In this document: piece by piece, positions 23,391 through 34,512 of the stretch | How the letters are laid out: every line of letters starts with the position of its first letter | How positions within the stretch are numbered: the stretch's first letter is position 1 | DNA from: Heterodera schachtii | Lineage: Eukaryota; Nematoda; Chromadorea; Rhabditida; Heteroderidae | Reading direction: 5' to 3' | Length of the DNA stretch: 64,000 bases | Assembly: GCA_023374025.1 (NCBI GenBank) | Contig: SIJG01000029.1 | Span: 372,001-436,000 of the forward strand | Translations under genes and position numbers: made by a program | The notes under the pieces: model-generated | Databases searched by the model: none | The model's input: only the letters and a program-made list of their open reading frames with translations | What the model was told of the DNA's origin: nothing

Positions 23391-24689
23391 TGGGAGTTCG
23401 AGTGAAATTTATTAATAGAGATTCCTTTTTTATGTAAGAAAAATTGCGAAATCTATATAAAATACGTATAAAAAATGTTACAATAGAAATACGTATAAAA
23501 AATGTTACAATAGTATTAATATGTACAAAGACCTAAAATATGTACGTAAATATGTAAATTAAATTTTTAATTTTTTTTTTTGGAAAAAAATTTCTCAACA
23601 CATTTTATTTCATAATTTTCACGCCTTTTTGGCTAATTTATTGCGGAATGTGCACGGGAATAAATTCTTAAAATAATCCGATGGTAAAATTGTGCACACC
23701 GAAATATTTAGAAGGGAAAAGCGCGCTAATATCGCAAATTCAATATTTATGAGCGGAGCAAAATATTGCTGATGAAAAGCACAAAGCGAAAAAAATTGAA
23801 CATGAAAAGGAAAGAATAAAGGCCAATAAAAGGGGAAGTCATCGCTGAAGGCAATATTCGGGGATAGGCAATTACAATATGAATAAATGCAGAAGAATGG
23901 GAGAAATATTGTAGAGAAAATAGTAGGCAATGGAAATGATGAAAATGAGAGAGAGAACGTATGAGAAAAACAAAATAGTATATATATTATGGATGAAAAA
24001 AAATCAGATAAAGGTGATGACAGCATTTAAAGGCGGTGGAGATGGGAAAGCACATGATCAGAAAAAGGGAAAGACAAAAAGGGAAATGCAAATGACCGTC
24101 GCGAATTGACTCTCGACGAAATTGAATTAAAGAAAATAATAGAATTTAATTCACAAAATTCAATGATTAGAGATAACATAATTAATGGGTCGAGGAAAGA
24201 AAATATAAAATTATTTTGTGATTTAAATGAAAAAATAATTTTGATTTTCATATTTTTGATTTTCATATTTTCTTAATTTCTTAATCGTTTTTGGCTTTTT
24301 CAAATAATTGATTTAATTTAAATGAATTACTCGGCCATATAAATCAATTTAAGAAATTGCTCTTTCACATTTGTCTGCTGGGGAACGGAGAGGCGTGGAA
24401 TGTGCTCACCGCGGGGACGACGGACAAAAAAACGGAGAGACGCTGCAGACAAAAAAAGATTTTTAATTGTTGCCATTTGAATGGGATTAGAATGCAAAGG
24501 CTTTATCATCAATTATGCAGTCCTCTATTATGAATAGGCGATGATTCACAAAATGAAACAAATTGAAAATGCCAAAAAAAAATTGGAGGGCTAAGATAAA
24601 AGCAGAATGTGCTACTGAAAGCGATAATTTAAGCTGCAAATTAATACGAATGACGATTTAAAATACATAAAAATAAAAATTATTTTAAA
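23391..24689. other. No supported gene; MITE and coiled-coil relics
   Basis: Bases 23420-23590 resemble the left end of the TAGGGAT MITE (TTTTTTATGTAAGAAAAATT, ATATGTA words) without a right end. From 23640 to 24200 the plus strand is rich in lysine/glutamate-like codons interrupted by stops and may be a decayed coiled-coil block of gene E. The opposite-strand open frame 23619-24026 is low complexity and not called. Confidence 0.4.
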
Positions 24690-25260
24690 ACTTTTCAAAC
24701 CCAAAACAAAACTGTTGGGATGCTAATGCCAGTCACAGTGATCTCGAAATATTTGGCTTGGGATCATTAAAAGTCCATCAAAGGCGATGGAAGCGGTATC
24801 TGAGAAGATCTATTTTTATCCATTGTGCTTGTTTGGCCAAGTGCTTTATTTTGGAATAACTTTTTATGGGCTTTCACTGTTGAATATAGACAAAAAATAC
24901 AGAAGGGTTAATAATATTTTATTAATTGAATTTTCCACGAAAGCGATGCCATTGGACGAAAGGGTTGGCCAAAATTCGGACAGTTGCGCATGCGAAAGCG
25001 ATGGCCAATTTTGGGCCAATGGGTCAAACAATGTTGAAATGCCGAACTTTTCTCGTGGCGATTTCGTCGGTTGTGGTATTAATTTGGCCACTCGGCGGAT
25101 AATTTCATAACGAATGGCCATCCTTTGGGTTAGTTATTTTATTTTTACATTATTTTTACTTGAATTATTTTTAAGAGATTTGCTCTTTTCACCTCCTTTT
25201 GATTTTCCAGATTTGATTGAGACAAATTTTGGGCCACAATTCAAATTCGACCCCGCAAAA
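24690..25260 (+). pseudogene. Gene E: decayed SPRY relic
   Basis: Plus-strand frames show the SPRY elements in order: NCWDANASHSDLEI near 24710-24750, then CACESDGQFWANGSN, GDFVGCGINLATRRIIS near 24985-25105, then IETNFGPQFKFD near 25215-25250. A stop follows IIS where relatives read IIFTKNGLRLG, and the C-terminal exon lacks its beginning. The upstream coiled coil is not recognisable. It is a pseudogene of the same family, converging on gene F. Confidence 0.7.
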
Positions 25261-25528
25261 GTTCAGGTGAAAAAGGAATTTCGAATTATTTACTTAAATT
25301 AATTTTGAGAAATCAAAACTTTAGCATTCCCAGGGGAGTTGGGTCTGCTCTAGCAAATGTCCAACTTAGTAAAAGTAAAACTATAGGAAATTTATCGCGG
25401 AATTACATTTTTGATTTTAATTCATTTTACCTTTTTGAAAATTCAAAAAACCAAATTACAATTGAAGAAAAGCATAAAAAACATTAAAAAGTACAAATTG
25501 ATCAGTTTTAATGAATATTTCTTCTTCC

Positions 25529-27522
25529 TCAGAGAATTGTCAAATCGAATTTGAAATTTGGCCCAAAATTCGCCTCAATTTTGTCATCAGAATGACCCAA
25601 CGTAACAAATGGACGCAAATAATGATCAGCCAAATATGGATCAACGAAAAAATCAGAGGAATCTATAAAAAAAAGTTTAGGGATTTTAAATAATTCAAAC
25701 ATAAAAATCAATTAATTATATATTTATTTGCCAACCTAAACGAAGCCCATTTTTGGTGAAAATGATCTGCCGAGTGGCCCAATTGCCGCCAAATCCTACG
25801 GTATCGCCAACACCGTAGGAATATTCGTCATTTTCTCCCTTTACTTCTCCGTTGCCCCAAATTTCTCCATTGCTTAAATAATCATATACGCCATTTCCCA
25901 TTCTTCTTTTCAATTTTGTCTGTTGTTTGAGTGCGAATCCGATGCTGATGTTCCAACTGAAAAATGAATAAAATCATGTTTTAATTTTTATACTAAATTG
26001 GATAGAAAATTTAAAAAAATCTCTTACCCAATTTTATTTTTTATAGAAATTTCGAAGTAAAAAATGTCAGGCGAATTATTGTTCAGCAAAATCGGCGGAT
26101 TTTTAGCAAAGATGAAATTCGAACCTTTTAAGGATAAAGATATAAGTAAATTATAATAAAATACCATAATTATCTTCGTTATAAAAGACAATGAGATTTT
26201 GGTCGCCATTGATTTCGAGATTCTTGTGACGAGAATTGGTATCCCAATAAATCTTTAGGCAATTGGAAACTGCCAAATCACTGTCATTTTCCAATCGAGT
26301 CCTTTGATCAATTTGCATTTTTGTGAATTGGTCAGTTTTAGCTAAATAATTATTAAAATATAAAAATGGACAATTATTTAACAAAATTATTAACCCATAT
26401 AACAAATTTCAACTAGGAAAAGAGTTTTTAATAAGCAAATAATTTATTCTTAGCTAAAATTCACGTGCCTTTGGTTGTGTTTTCGTGCTGCTGTTTTTGC
26501 TGTTTCTCCAATTCACTGATTTTTTCCAAAATTTTCTTTTGATCATTTTGTAATTGTGAGAATCCTTAATTTTTTGAAAATTGATAATCAGCTACTTAAA
26601 AATCGAATCAATTTTTAATTTAAATGTAATTATTTAAAATTGCTAATGTCTTTGCCTTTTGTTTGTTCTTTTTGCTGCTTTTCCAATTCACTGATTTTTT
26701 CCAAAAGTTTCTTCTGATCATTTTGTAATTGTTCGATCTTTTCCTCGCCAGCTTAAAATATAATTGTTAAAAAATATTTTTCCTTTATGATATTATTTTA
26801 ATTCCGACCAAATTGGACTGAGAACGTTACACTTTCTTCTTTCTTTTGCCAATCTTTTTCATATAGACTAAACTCATCATCATCAAATCCTAAAATTAGT
26901 TTAGAAAAAATTAGCGTTACTTAAAAAAGTTTGTCCCATTGAATTTTTTAAAAACCATATAAGATGACCGTTTGTCTAATTCCTGAACAGAATAAAACAA
27001 GTTTTATCACATTTTCGTTTAGAATTTGGGTTAAAGAATTCGGAAAATTGGTTGAAATCGTGATCATTAATCCGTTAATGATTCCAAAAACATATGGGAA
27101 CAAGCTTTGATAAATATAATTTTATAGAAAATGATCCTCTCCATTTTGGTTTATTCAAAAAGGCCCAATTTTTTGAGTGATGCCGAAGTTTCAATAATAA
27201 TTATTCGGTATTCCTAATCATATCTCTCAACCATTCTGTAACAATGTAATTTTGATACAGTATCCTCCGGTTTCCTACCGTTTCCGTCTTGTCCAAACAA
27301 ATCAGATGAACATGCGATTGATGGTTCTACTGTGTTAGACCGATTCAGCTCAGCAATTCTGGCAATCAGAACACTCATTTCCTCCGATGTGCTCAGATTT
27401 GGAATAATTGCTACAAATAAAAAAATATTAATTTTATAAAATTAATTATTTTAAACAAATATTTTACGTTGGAGTGGAGAGAATTCGTTCGCTGACGAAA
27501 AAGTGGTGGTTAATGATGTCAT
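25529..27522 (-). CDS. Gene F: coiled-coil SPRY protein, apparently intact
   Basis: Minus strand, start ATG 27522 (MTSLTTTFSSANEFSPLQ). An exon near 27279-27413 encodes LSTSEEMSVLIARIAELN and ends DLFGQDGNG. An acidic exon lies near 26815-26893. Coiled-coil exons near 26655-26755 and 26470-26565 both end in AAAGGC, a GC donor. A fused exon near 26172-26338 joins a coiled-coil repeat directly to the SPRY entry strand (IYWDTNSRHKNLEI). SPRY exons follow near 26030-26116, 25738-25958 (GDTVGFGGNWATRQIIFTKN) and 25529-25667 (ending SDDKIEANFGPNFKFDLTIL). I found no internal stop in the exons read. A foldback relic sits in the intron near 26998-27105. Cytosolic adaptor role inferred from SPRY. Confidence 0.75.
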
Positions 27523-28387
27523 TTTAATTTTAAAACCTAAAACTCAAGTCTTTTTTGTTAGAAAAACTTTTATTTAAAAAGAGTTTAGGGTTAAAGTTAG
27601 CATAGGCAGAATTTTGCGTTTATTAAAGTCAATTTGTGAATTTGCGTACAAAGAAAATAAATTTGCGGCAAAACGATGACCCAAAAATGGGAGAAAATGC
27701 GATGGGCAAAAAAAAAAAGAAAAAAAATTTTGAATTTATTCCTATTCAGCGTTTTTATTGGCATTTATTCAGTTTTTGCCTTTGAGATCCTGATCCCGTC
27801 CGGTCTCTAATGGATACAAAGAAACTGAAGAAGATGGGTATTGTTGACAAGAGTAAAGCTGAGAAAAATTTGAGATTAGAATATATGACGGAAAAGCAGA
27901 TACGGAATTGATCAAAATATCCAAGAAAGACCGAAAGTGATGAAAATGATTGGCCGACATTTGCGGCGTTAGATTTGCGGCGCCCTGTCAAAATAACATT
28001 TGCGGCGCAGTTTAAATTAGAGTTAAGCCCCGACCCCGAGCCCTCCGACCCCCGACCCGAGGCCTTTTTTGGACCTATTTCCCGACCCGATCCCCGACAT
28101 GTCGTCCCCCGAGGTCCCCGACCCCCGACTTTTTGCCCCCGACTCCCCGACGAATTCGGGGAATTGGTGACTCCGAGCGTTGTAAAAATATAAAAAGTTA
28201 ATTCAACAACGAAGGGGGGAAAGGTTTTCATTTCGAGGCAAATCCGCCTATTATCAACAATCATTTTTTGCACTTTAACGTCAATGTCTCGTCATTAGTT
28301 ATGAACTCTGCACATTTCAAAAGAATTCTTAGCGATCCCACTAAAATATAAAGCTGAGAAATTTTAAAATTGTCGGATGGTATATAT
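27523..28387. other. No supported gene; CCCCGAC-word relic
   Basis: Bases 27958-28010 carry ATTTGCGGCG words and 28028-28155 carry about ten CCCCGACCC words. No matching inverted end is found nearby, so this looks like one end of a word-ended element. A 172-codon open frame through it on the minus strand is repeat-driven and not called. Confidence 0.45.
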
Positions 28388-28800
28388 TAGAGCCCGGCGG
28401 GATCGGGACTCCCGCGGGATTTTTACTGGATTTTCGTTCGGGACTCCCGTCCCGGAAAATTTTAACTCCCGATCCCGCTCCATTTTACCAAAAAAACGGG
28501 AGTAAAAATGCACTGGTAAGAATTGAGTTTATTTTGGTAAAATTAATAATTTTTTATTGCATTTCTGTTAAATAAATAGCAAAAAATTCAAAAAAATTCT
28601 CGGCGGCGCCTGCCGCCGGATTCAAAAAACGGGCTCAAATTTGCAAAAATTGGTCATTTTGAACAAAATCTGACAATATTCAATATTCAAATAACAATTT
28701 TTTCCCCGGCGGCGCCTATCGGCACCGCCGGCCTCCCTCCTCCTCCCTGGTCCCCAAAAAGTTTTTTTTCAAAAAATACGGCGCAAAATGTTGTCAAAAT
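28388..28800. repeat. Partial GGGACC-family element
   Basis: The left end is rich in CGGGACTCCCG words. The interior shares GCACTGGTAAGAATNG and the GC hairpin CCCCGGCGGCGCCTATCGGC with the element at 19338-20305. The right terminal repeat is missing. It adjoins the truncated 3' side of gene G. Confidence 0.6.
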
Positions 28801-28904
28801 TAATAAGGTAGTCGAGAATATAAAGTTAATAAGTTTTTCGTTCGAATAAATTATAAAAAATAATTTATTTGGATTCGGAGCAATTTTAACTGATTTTCAA
28901 CTCA

Positions 28905-29300
28905 AAAATAAGATTTTTAATCTCAAATTTCTTCTTACTAAATTTTTGATAATTTGTCCGAAGTTGCTAAAATTAATTCTTAAAATTAAATATTTTTTAA
29001 CTCTAAATTTATTGTACAAAAATAACTTTATAATAAGTGCTAAATTATTCTTCACTAAAATTCCCTCGCCTTTGTTCGTGTTTTCGTGCTGCTGTTTTTG
29101 TTGTTTTTCCAATTCACTGATTTTTTCCAAAATTTTTGAAAATTGGTCAACATTATCTTAAAGTCAAATCAATTTTTAATTTAAATGTAGACATTGAAAA
29201 ATAACAAATTTTAATTTCTCCTCCTCACCCTTTGACTGTTGTTCCAACTCTACGATTCTCTCCGAAATTTCCTTGAACTTATCAGACGAAACTGAAAATT
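28905..29300 (-). pseudogene. Gene G, 3' part: coiled-coil exons
   Basis: Minus-strand exons near 29065-29155 (FSKILEKISELEKQQKQQ) and 29230-29295 match the family coiled-coil repeats. The first again ends in a GC donor (AAAGGCGAG). SPRY exons that should follow on the left are absent and replaced by a GC-rich element. The 5' part continues at 44190 beyond the hAT insertion. Confidence 0.65.
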
Positions 29301-30865
29301 GGAAGCATTTAAAATTGAGTTTAAAAATTGAAGAATAAAATTCTCTCATCGTAAATTAAACCAATTATTTTCTAAAAATGTATGAAAAGCAATATTTATC
29401 CTTTATGTGAAAATTATAATGTCGAAGGTATACCATAATTATGTTTTTCAGCTTTAATTTGTTGGCAATAAGGTGGAAAAAACCTAAAATAACTTATAGT
29501 TTCCTACAATTTGTGTCTGACCCAAAAAAATTATAGTTTCCTATAAATATTGTAGGAAACTAAAAAACATTACGCCAGAAAAGCTCATGAATTTAAAATT
29601 TTCTCTTTTGCTTACTTTTTCTTCAATGTTTAATTCAGAATTCAGAATAACAACAACTTAAGTAAAATAATCTAGCAGTTCTAAAATTACTTTTAATGGA
29701 CTCTGACGAAAATTCACCAATTGTTATCAACTTGGATAGCTACTGCAGGACTCCGCTAACGAGTCAGGAAAACAGAACTTATGAAAGGGCTGTGAGTTTA
29801 CTTATAATTTTTTAAGTTTTAAAATGTATAAGATTTTAAGCGGAAAATCAACATTAAAGAAAAACAATGGTCCAGGAAACCCATGAAAAGCGCAAGCAAA
29901 TATTCGTGTGTTTTTGCAGAACTGCTTGAAGGTGGAAAATCAAGCGAGTTCCTCGTTTGCACAATATGCGAACGATCATTTCAGAAGAAATGCTGGCGCT
30001 CGATTTCGTAAGCTTGGGTTTTATTAATTTTTTTATAAAAATGATTTCATGGATCATTACCAATGGCATTTCGGAGGCAATGACATTGACAAGCTGAAGT
30101 CCAACTACAAAGACCAAATTAGTTGTGCAGCGTTGAAGGGAAAACCATTTCGTTTTTTCGAGTCGGAAAGAATTCCATCAAATCATTACCGCTTATGGTC
30201 AACTGTGGTGCGTTATAAATATTTCAATAAATTTTCAATTAAAATTTTAGCGTTGCGCACGCAAAAGTTGGAATTTTGTGTGAGAGTAGAAGTGTCACGC
30301 CGTCGCGCATAGGAATTGCGCAAGCAGTACGGGATCGCGCCACGGGGAGGGGAGAGCAGCAAGAATACAAAGCTCTTGGAGAGGATCAAAATTTCCGGGG
30401 CAGTCTGTTACGATTTTGGCAAGAATAAGAGGGACTATTTCGTAATCACCGCTCACGTCCTCACGGAGAATTTGTAAGAAATTTTGTTTTTGTTACGGAT
30501 ATACTCATTAGCCTTCTACGCCCGTTCATCGTCCATTTTGGTGAATGGAGTGGAAGTGAAAAAACGAGAAAGACTGTGACGAAATTCATTCACGATCTCC
30601 TAATCAAAAAAGGAGCGGCGTCAGGTGAAAATGTTACACAAATTGGAAGGACAACTGATGAGGGACAAAACGTGCTAACAAAGGAAGGTCCTAGGGTGTC
30701 CGTGGGATTTCCGAATGAAATTTGGTGGGTGGATAGGGCAGCCATGGGTTCTTAAGAAAAGTGCTTTTATTTTTTGCGGAATGAGTAGGAGTGCCGAGTT
30801 ATGATGTGCCAAAGTTTTGAGCTTTTTATAATTAAAGAAAAGAAATAATTATTTATTTCACTACA

Positions 30866-30938
30866 GTCATCTAATGGTGTAGTGGTAGTACGTTAGGCAA
30901 AAATTTTTTGGGTTCCAGGTTCGAATCCTCTGCATGCT
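30866..30938 (+). other. tRNA-like sequence near left arm
   Basis: TGGTGTAGTGGTAGTACG resembles an A box and AGGTTCGAATCCT a perfect B-box arm, about 40 bases apart. The acceptor ends do not pair, so it is tRNA-derived and not a standard tRNA gene. Confidence 0.55.
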
Positions 30939-31250
30939 AATACATTTTACAATTTTTATTTTTGTTTTTTTGATACAGTCAATTATTAAAAATATTTTTT
31001 ATGAAATAAAGTCTTTATTTTTAATTATATTTCATTAAACCAAAAAAATAATTAAATATAAAGAAGCAATAATTTTATTGAAAAGATACATACCTTTCTC
31101 TTAAAAATATAATTTTATTTTTTATTTAATATTTTTATTGAATATCTTATGTGTTAAAATGGTAAAAAAATTTTGTTCATAACAAAATATATTTAATAAT
31201 TTGCTTTTGCATAAAAAGCAAAAAAAAAAAAAAAATTAAAAAATGAGTTT

Positions 31251-31324
31251 GCATGTAAGGGATCCGAACCTGTGGGCTTTAAAAACGAGGACTAGGCGCA
31301 CTACCGCTGCGCCACCGGACATTG
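31251..31324 (-). other. tRNA-like sequence near left arm
   Basis: On the minus strand GTGGCGCAGCGGTAGTGCGC forms an A box and AGGTTCGGATCCC a B-box arm. The acceptor stem is poor. It is the second tRNA-derived module between the inverted end and the Helitron. Confidence 0.55.
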
Positions 31325-31364
31325 TAAAGCCATGCAAACAATTATTTAATTTATTTATTCTCTA

Positions 31365-31470
31365 ACCAGTGCCCTATGGGCACTGAAGTGACAAATTTTA
31401 TTATTTTTTTAAATTGAAATAGCTTCGCTATTTAACACTGGCTCTAGAGGGCGCTCCGCGCCAAATAATT
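31365..31470 (-). other. Hairpins at the likely Helitron 3' side
   Basis: Three short palindromes cluster here: GTGCCCTATGGGCAC, AAATAGCGAAGCTATTT and, on the minus strand, GGCGCGGAGCGCC followed by CTCTAG. A hairpin followed closely by CTRR is the known 3' end of Helitrons, so CTAG at 31444-31447 is a candidate end. The next base is not the expected T, so the exact end stays open. Confidence 0.4.
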
Positions 31471-31755
31471 CGAAAAATATTTCTATCTTTAAATTTTGAA
31501 CTTTAAATAAAAAAATTTGCTTCCTTTCCTTTTTACAGCTTCTTTTCTTTATGTAGATTTTGTCTAAATAAAATAATCAGACTGTAACTATAGCTATCGC
31601 AAATTCATAAATGTTTAATTTTAAACAAAGCAATAAATAAAAGTTAACTTTTGTATGTAAAAGTTAATAAAAAGTAAGGAAAAAGTTTCAAACATATTTC
31701 AATAATCAAAAACATTAAATGTCAACGCAGTCGCTTCTTCTTCGCGCCCCTGCCT

Positions 31756-32874
31756 TCAATCTCGTCCGCGCTCTTCGCGCGGACGAGTTGTATTGTTGGT
31801 GGGCGGTTGGTAACGCGGTTCGGTACATTGGTTAAGTCGGTGACTTGGATGTCCGCAATTCCAGCAGCGCAGCGGCTGTTTGCAGCGAGGACATGAACTT
31901 CGAAATTGCTGCTGGCCATGCAAACTGGCCCAACAATTGTTACATGAAATGATGGCTCAAACAAAATCTTGTTATTATTTAAAAACCTTAAAACCTGTAA
32001 ATTTACCATCATATGAGTGGGGGTGCCTGAAGGGACAATCTTGACTTTGATGATTCGGCGAATTGTTTCCGCAGACAAAGCATTTTGGGCGGCCACCAAA
32101 ACGCACCAATCGCCCTTGCTGGTTTTGTCTCCAAGATCCACTTCTGGGACACTGTCGAGCACGATGCTCAAAGGAACTGCAATGGTAACAACCCCTTGCG
32201 GGTCCAGGGTTGTGCAGCTCCTGCTCAATTCGCAACATAAGAGCAGGCGGAATCGGATAATCGTGTTCAAACTAAAAATTAAAATTATATATGACAGAAT
32301 AAAAGGAGAAGCCTCAGCATCCTCCTCCGCCCCTGCTTGAAGCTGCACATCCCATAACCCATATTCGTCCATGGCTAAATAGTATTATGTTAATTTTATT
32401 TAATTAATATTTAAAAAAACTTTGTATGTATTTGTCGATGGAAAAGCCGGTATGGGCGCCTTTTAGAAGATTGATAATAACGCTTATCGCTTGTGCACGA
32501 CTAAGCATACGCCCTTGCTCATGTTCTGGGAGCGTAGTAAAGTCACGAACTCGGTCGGTGTGGTGTTCCAACTGTGTTTTTTTGGCACATTTGAACACTA
32601 AAACAGGGTTTAATTACAAACAGCATATGGAAAATTCAAAAAATTAACAATTTTGTTTTAATTGAAATCAACTGATGAACTTACATGCAGACTGGTCCAC
32701 AATTTGTGAACGCCCCTGCCAGTCTTTGTCGATTAAATTTGCACCACCAACAATAGCAAAGATGTTGAGTTTGCCAAAGTGCTCTAAGCAGTCAAAAAAG
32801 AACTTGTCGTGCAAAACGCACTCGCTGTCCAATTGGCGCAGAAAACTAAGCCAATTGTCTTCAGAAATAAACAT
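31756..32874 (-). CDS. Helitron-borne zinc-knuckle protein
   Basis: Start ATG 32874 (MFISEDNWLSFLRQLDSE), with exons near 32690-32874, 32420-32598, 32290-32372, 31998-32274 and 31756-31950. The C-terminal half has CCHC zinc knuckles: CYHCSSFEHRARQC (CX2CX4HX4C), CFVCGNNSPNHQSQDC (CX2CX6HX4C) and CWNCGHPSHRLNQC (CX2CX4HX4C), plus a CPRC pair. The tail is arginine-rich (TRPREERGRD) and stops at 31756. Such knuckles bind single-stranded nucleic acid, which would suit a helper in rolling-circle transposition. That role is inferred. Exon borders are approximate. Confidence 0.65.
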
Positions 32875-32899
32875 TTTTACTTTTTTCTATAATATTTAA

Positions 32900-33317
32900 A
32901 AAATTCAGTATTATTTTGCTAGAAAAAACCAAAACTTATTAAAAAGTCAATTATAAATTTAATCATGAAAGAGATCGCCAAAATTTAAAAAATTGCCATT
33001 TTGAATTTATAAATTAATATATAGTCAAATATAAAATACTCGTAAAGACATGAGTATAGAAAGCTTTATTACAAAAAAAAACAAATATTTATAACTTAAA
33101 TATTTATGCGAGGGTTATAATTTAATTTGAAAAATATTCAATGTTTTATATACTTTTCGTATCTAATCTACTGCAAAAACTACTGTAATGCCATTTATTT
33201 TGATCAATTAACAATTATAAATAATGAGTATATATTTTTAAATTAAGGAGAAATTAGGAAATATACTAATACCTTAAAAAACACAAACCAAAATGAAAAG
33301 GAATAATGTCAAAATAA
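32900..33317. other. Spacer inside the Helitron
   Basis: AT-rich, no gene seen, and no copies of the GCCCYTGC word. This supports the view that the word is confined to coding exons. Confidence 0.5.
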
Positions 33318-34400
33318 CTAAATTTCGGTCAGCGGTGTGTCTTTGTCTTTGACAACTTCCTTGTCTGAAGAAACTGATTTAGCAGAATTCGGAGACTCCG
33401 AGCGTGCTCTCTTCTCAGAGGACGCCCCTGCTTGAGTCTCAGGCAAAATTGGCTCCTGAACAATTATGAGATGAAAAAAAATCGTAAAATAAACAACTAT
33501 GTTTTTGTGCTTGGATCTGTTCATTTGCTTTGCTAAGGGCACAAGCTCAGCATTTCCACGCACTGCCCAACGGTCAAAAAAATCCTTGCATAATTGTTGA
33601 ATAGGCATTCGTTGGATAGCCCAGAAACGTGTGGTTTCGTTAGAGTTCCTTTGCAGTTCAGCATTGACTTCAATTTCCACTTTTTTCTGTTCGAGGCTGA
33701 GGTTCGCCCCTGCGGTCGTTACGGCGGCTGTTAAAATAATGAATTAATACTACTTCAATGATTATTACCGCTTTGAATGGCTGCTGCTTTCAGATGGTGT
33801 TTAGTCCTAAAAATTATTTTTTAAAGTTTATAAAAAATACTAAAAGAGTCCATCCTACGGTGTTTGTAATGTATAATAGAAATCCAATTTTTCTTCTCGT
33901 TCTCGTAGTTTTCGCGCAACGGAATGAGTCGCCCTTGTATTGCTTCAATTTTTAGTTGACTTTTCGCCCCTGCATAGTCCATGTTCTGTATAGCGTCAAA
34001 AGTCACTTTTCCCAATTCGAGCAATAAATTTTGACGATCAGCTTCTCTTTCTTCATGAAATTTTTTGCGTTTTTCCAAAAATTTTTTGCGCAAATTTGTG
34101 TGCTCATTTTCACGAACTTAAAATTTTCGGAAAATTTTTAACGCATTCATACGCTAACTTATTTCTGATTCTTCATCAGACACATATACAAGAACACTCT
34201 CAATCAAGTCTTTAGATGTATTAACAGCATTCATGACATTTTCTCTGTTTTCATTTTTAGAGACATCGATATTTTCATGTGGGTTTGCAGGCTCTCCAAC
34301 GCCCTTGCTAAGATCTTAATGAATTAAGTATAAATTTTTGAGCTGAACATATCCTTGAACATACTTGGTGGTGGCAAAGAACATCCAAACTCGCTGCTAT
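33318..34400 (-). CDS. Helitron accessory protein, unknown
   Basis: Minus-strand open segments near 34160-34400, 33900-34125, 33500-33740 and 33318-33470 can be joined into one acidic/basic, coiled-coil-prone protein (EKRKKFHEEREADRQNLL; final KDKDTPLTEI). It ends at 33318. No known domain is recognised. The GCCCCTGC word occurs in it at 33424, 33706, 33966 and, as GCCCTTGC, 34301. It could also be the C-terminal extension of the upstream helicase gene. Confidence 0.45.
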
Positions 34401-34512
34401 CCATATCTTTTTCCAACAAAAATGAAAAAATAAGAGAAAAACAACAAAAAATATGCATGATTAAAGTACGTTAAATAATTTTGTTAGCCAAAAGTTTATT
34501 TAAAATATTTAT

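Noticed and set aside
23619..24026. 135-codon minus-strand frame, serine/phenylalanine-rich
   Set aside because: It is the complement of lysine/glutamate-rich coiled-coil-like sequence and so a shadow of a decayed exon block.
27755..28273. 172-codon minus-strand open frame
   Set aside because: It crosses a CCCCGAC word block, has no domain, and the composition follows the repeat.
30866..30938. Functional tRNA gene
   Set aside because: The A and B boxes are good but the acceptor stem does not pair and the anticodon arm is not canonical. The same applies to 31251, 41838, 19592, 21866 and 51268.
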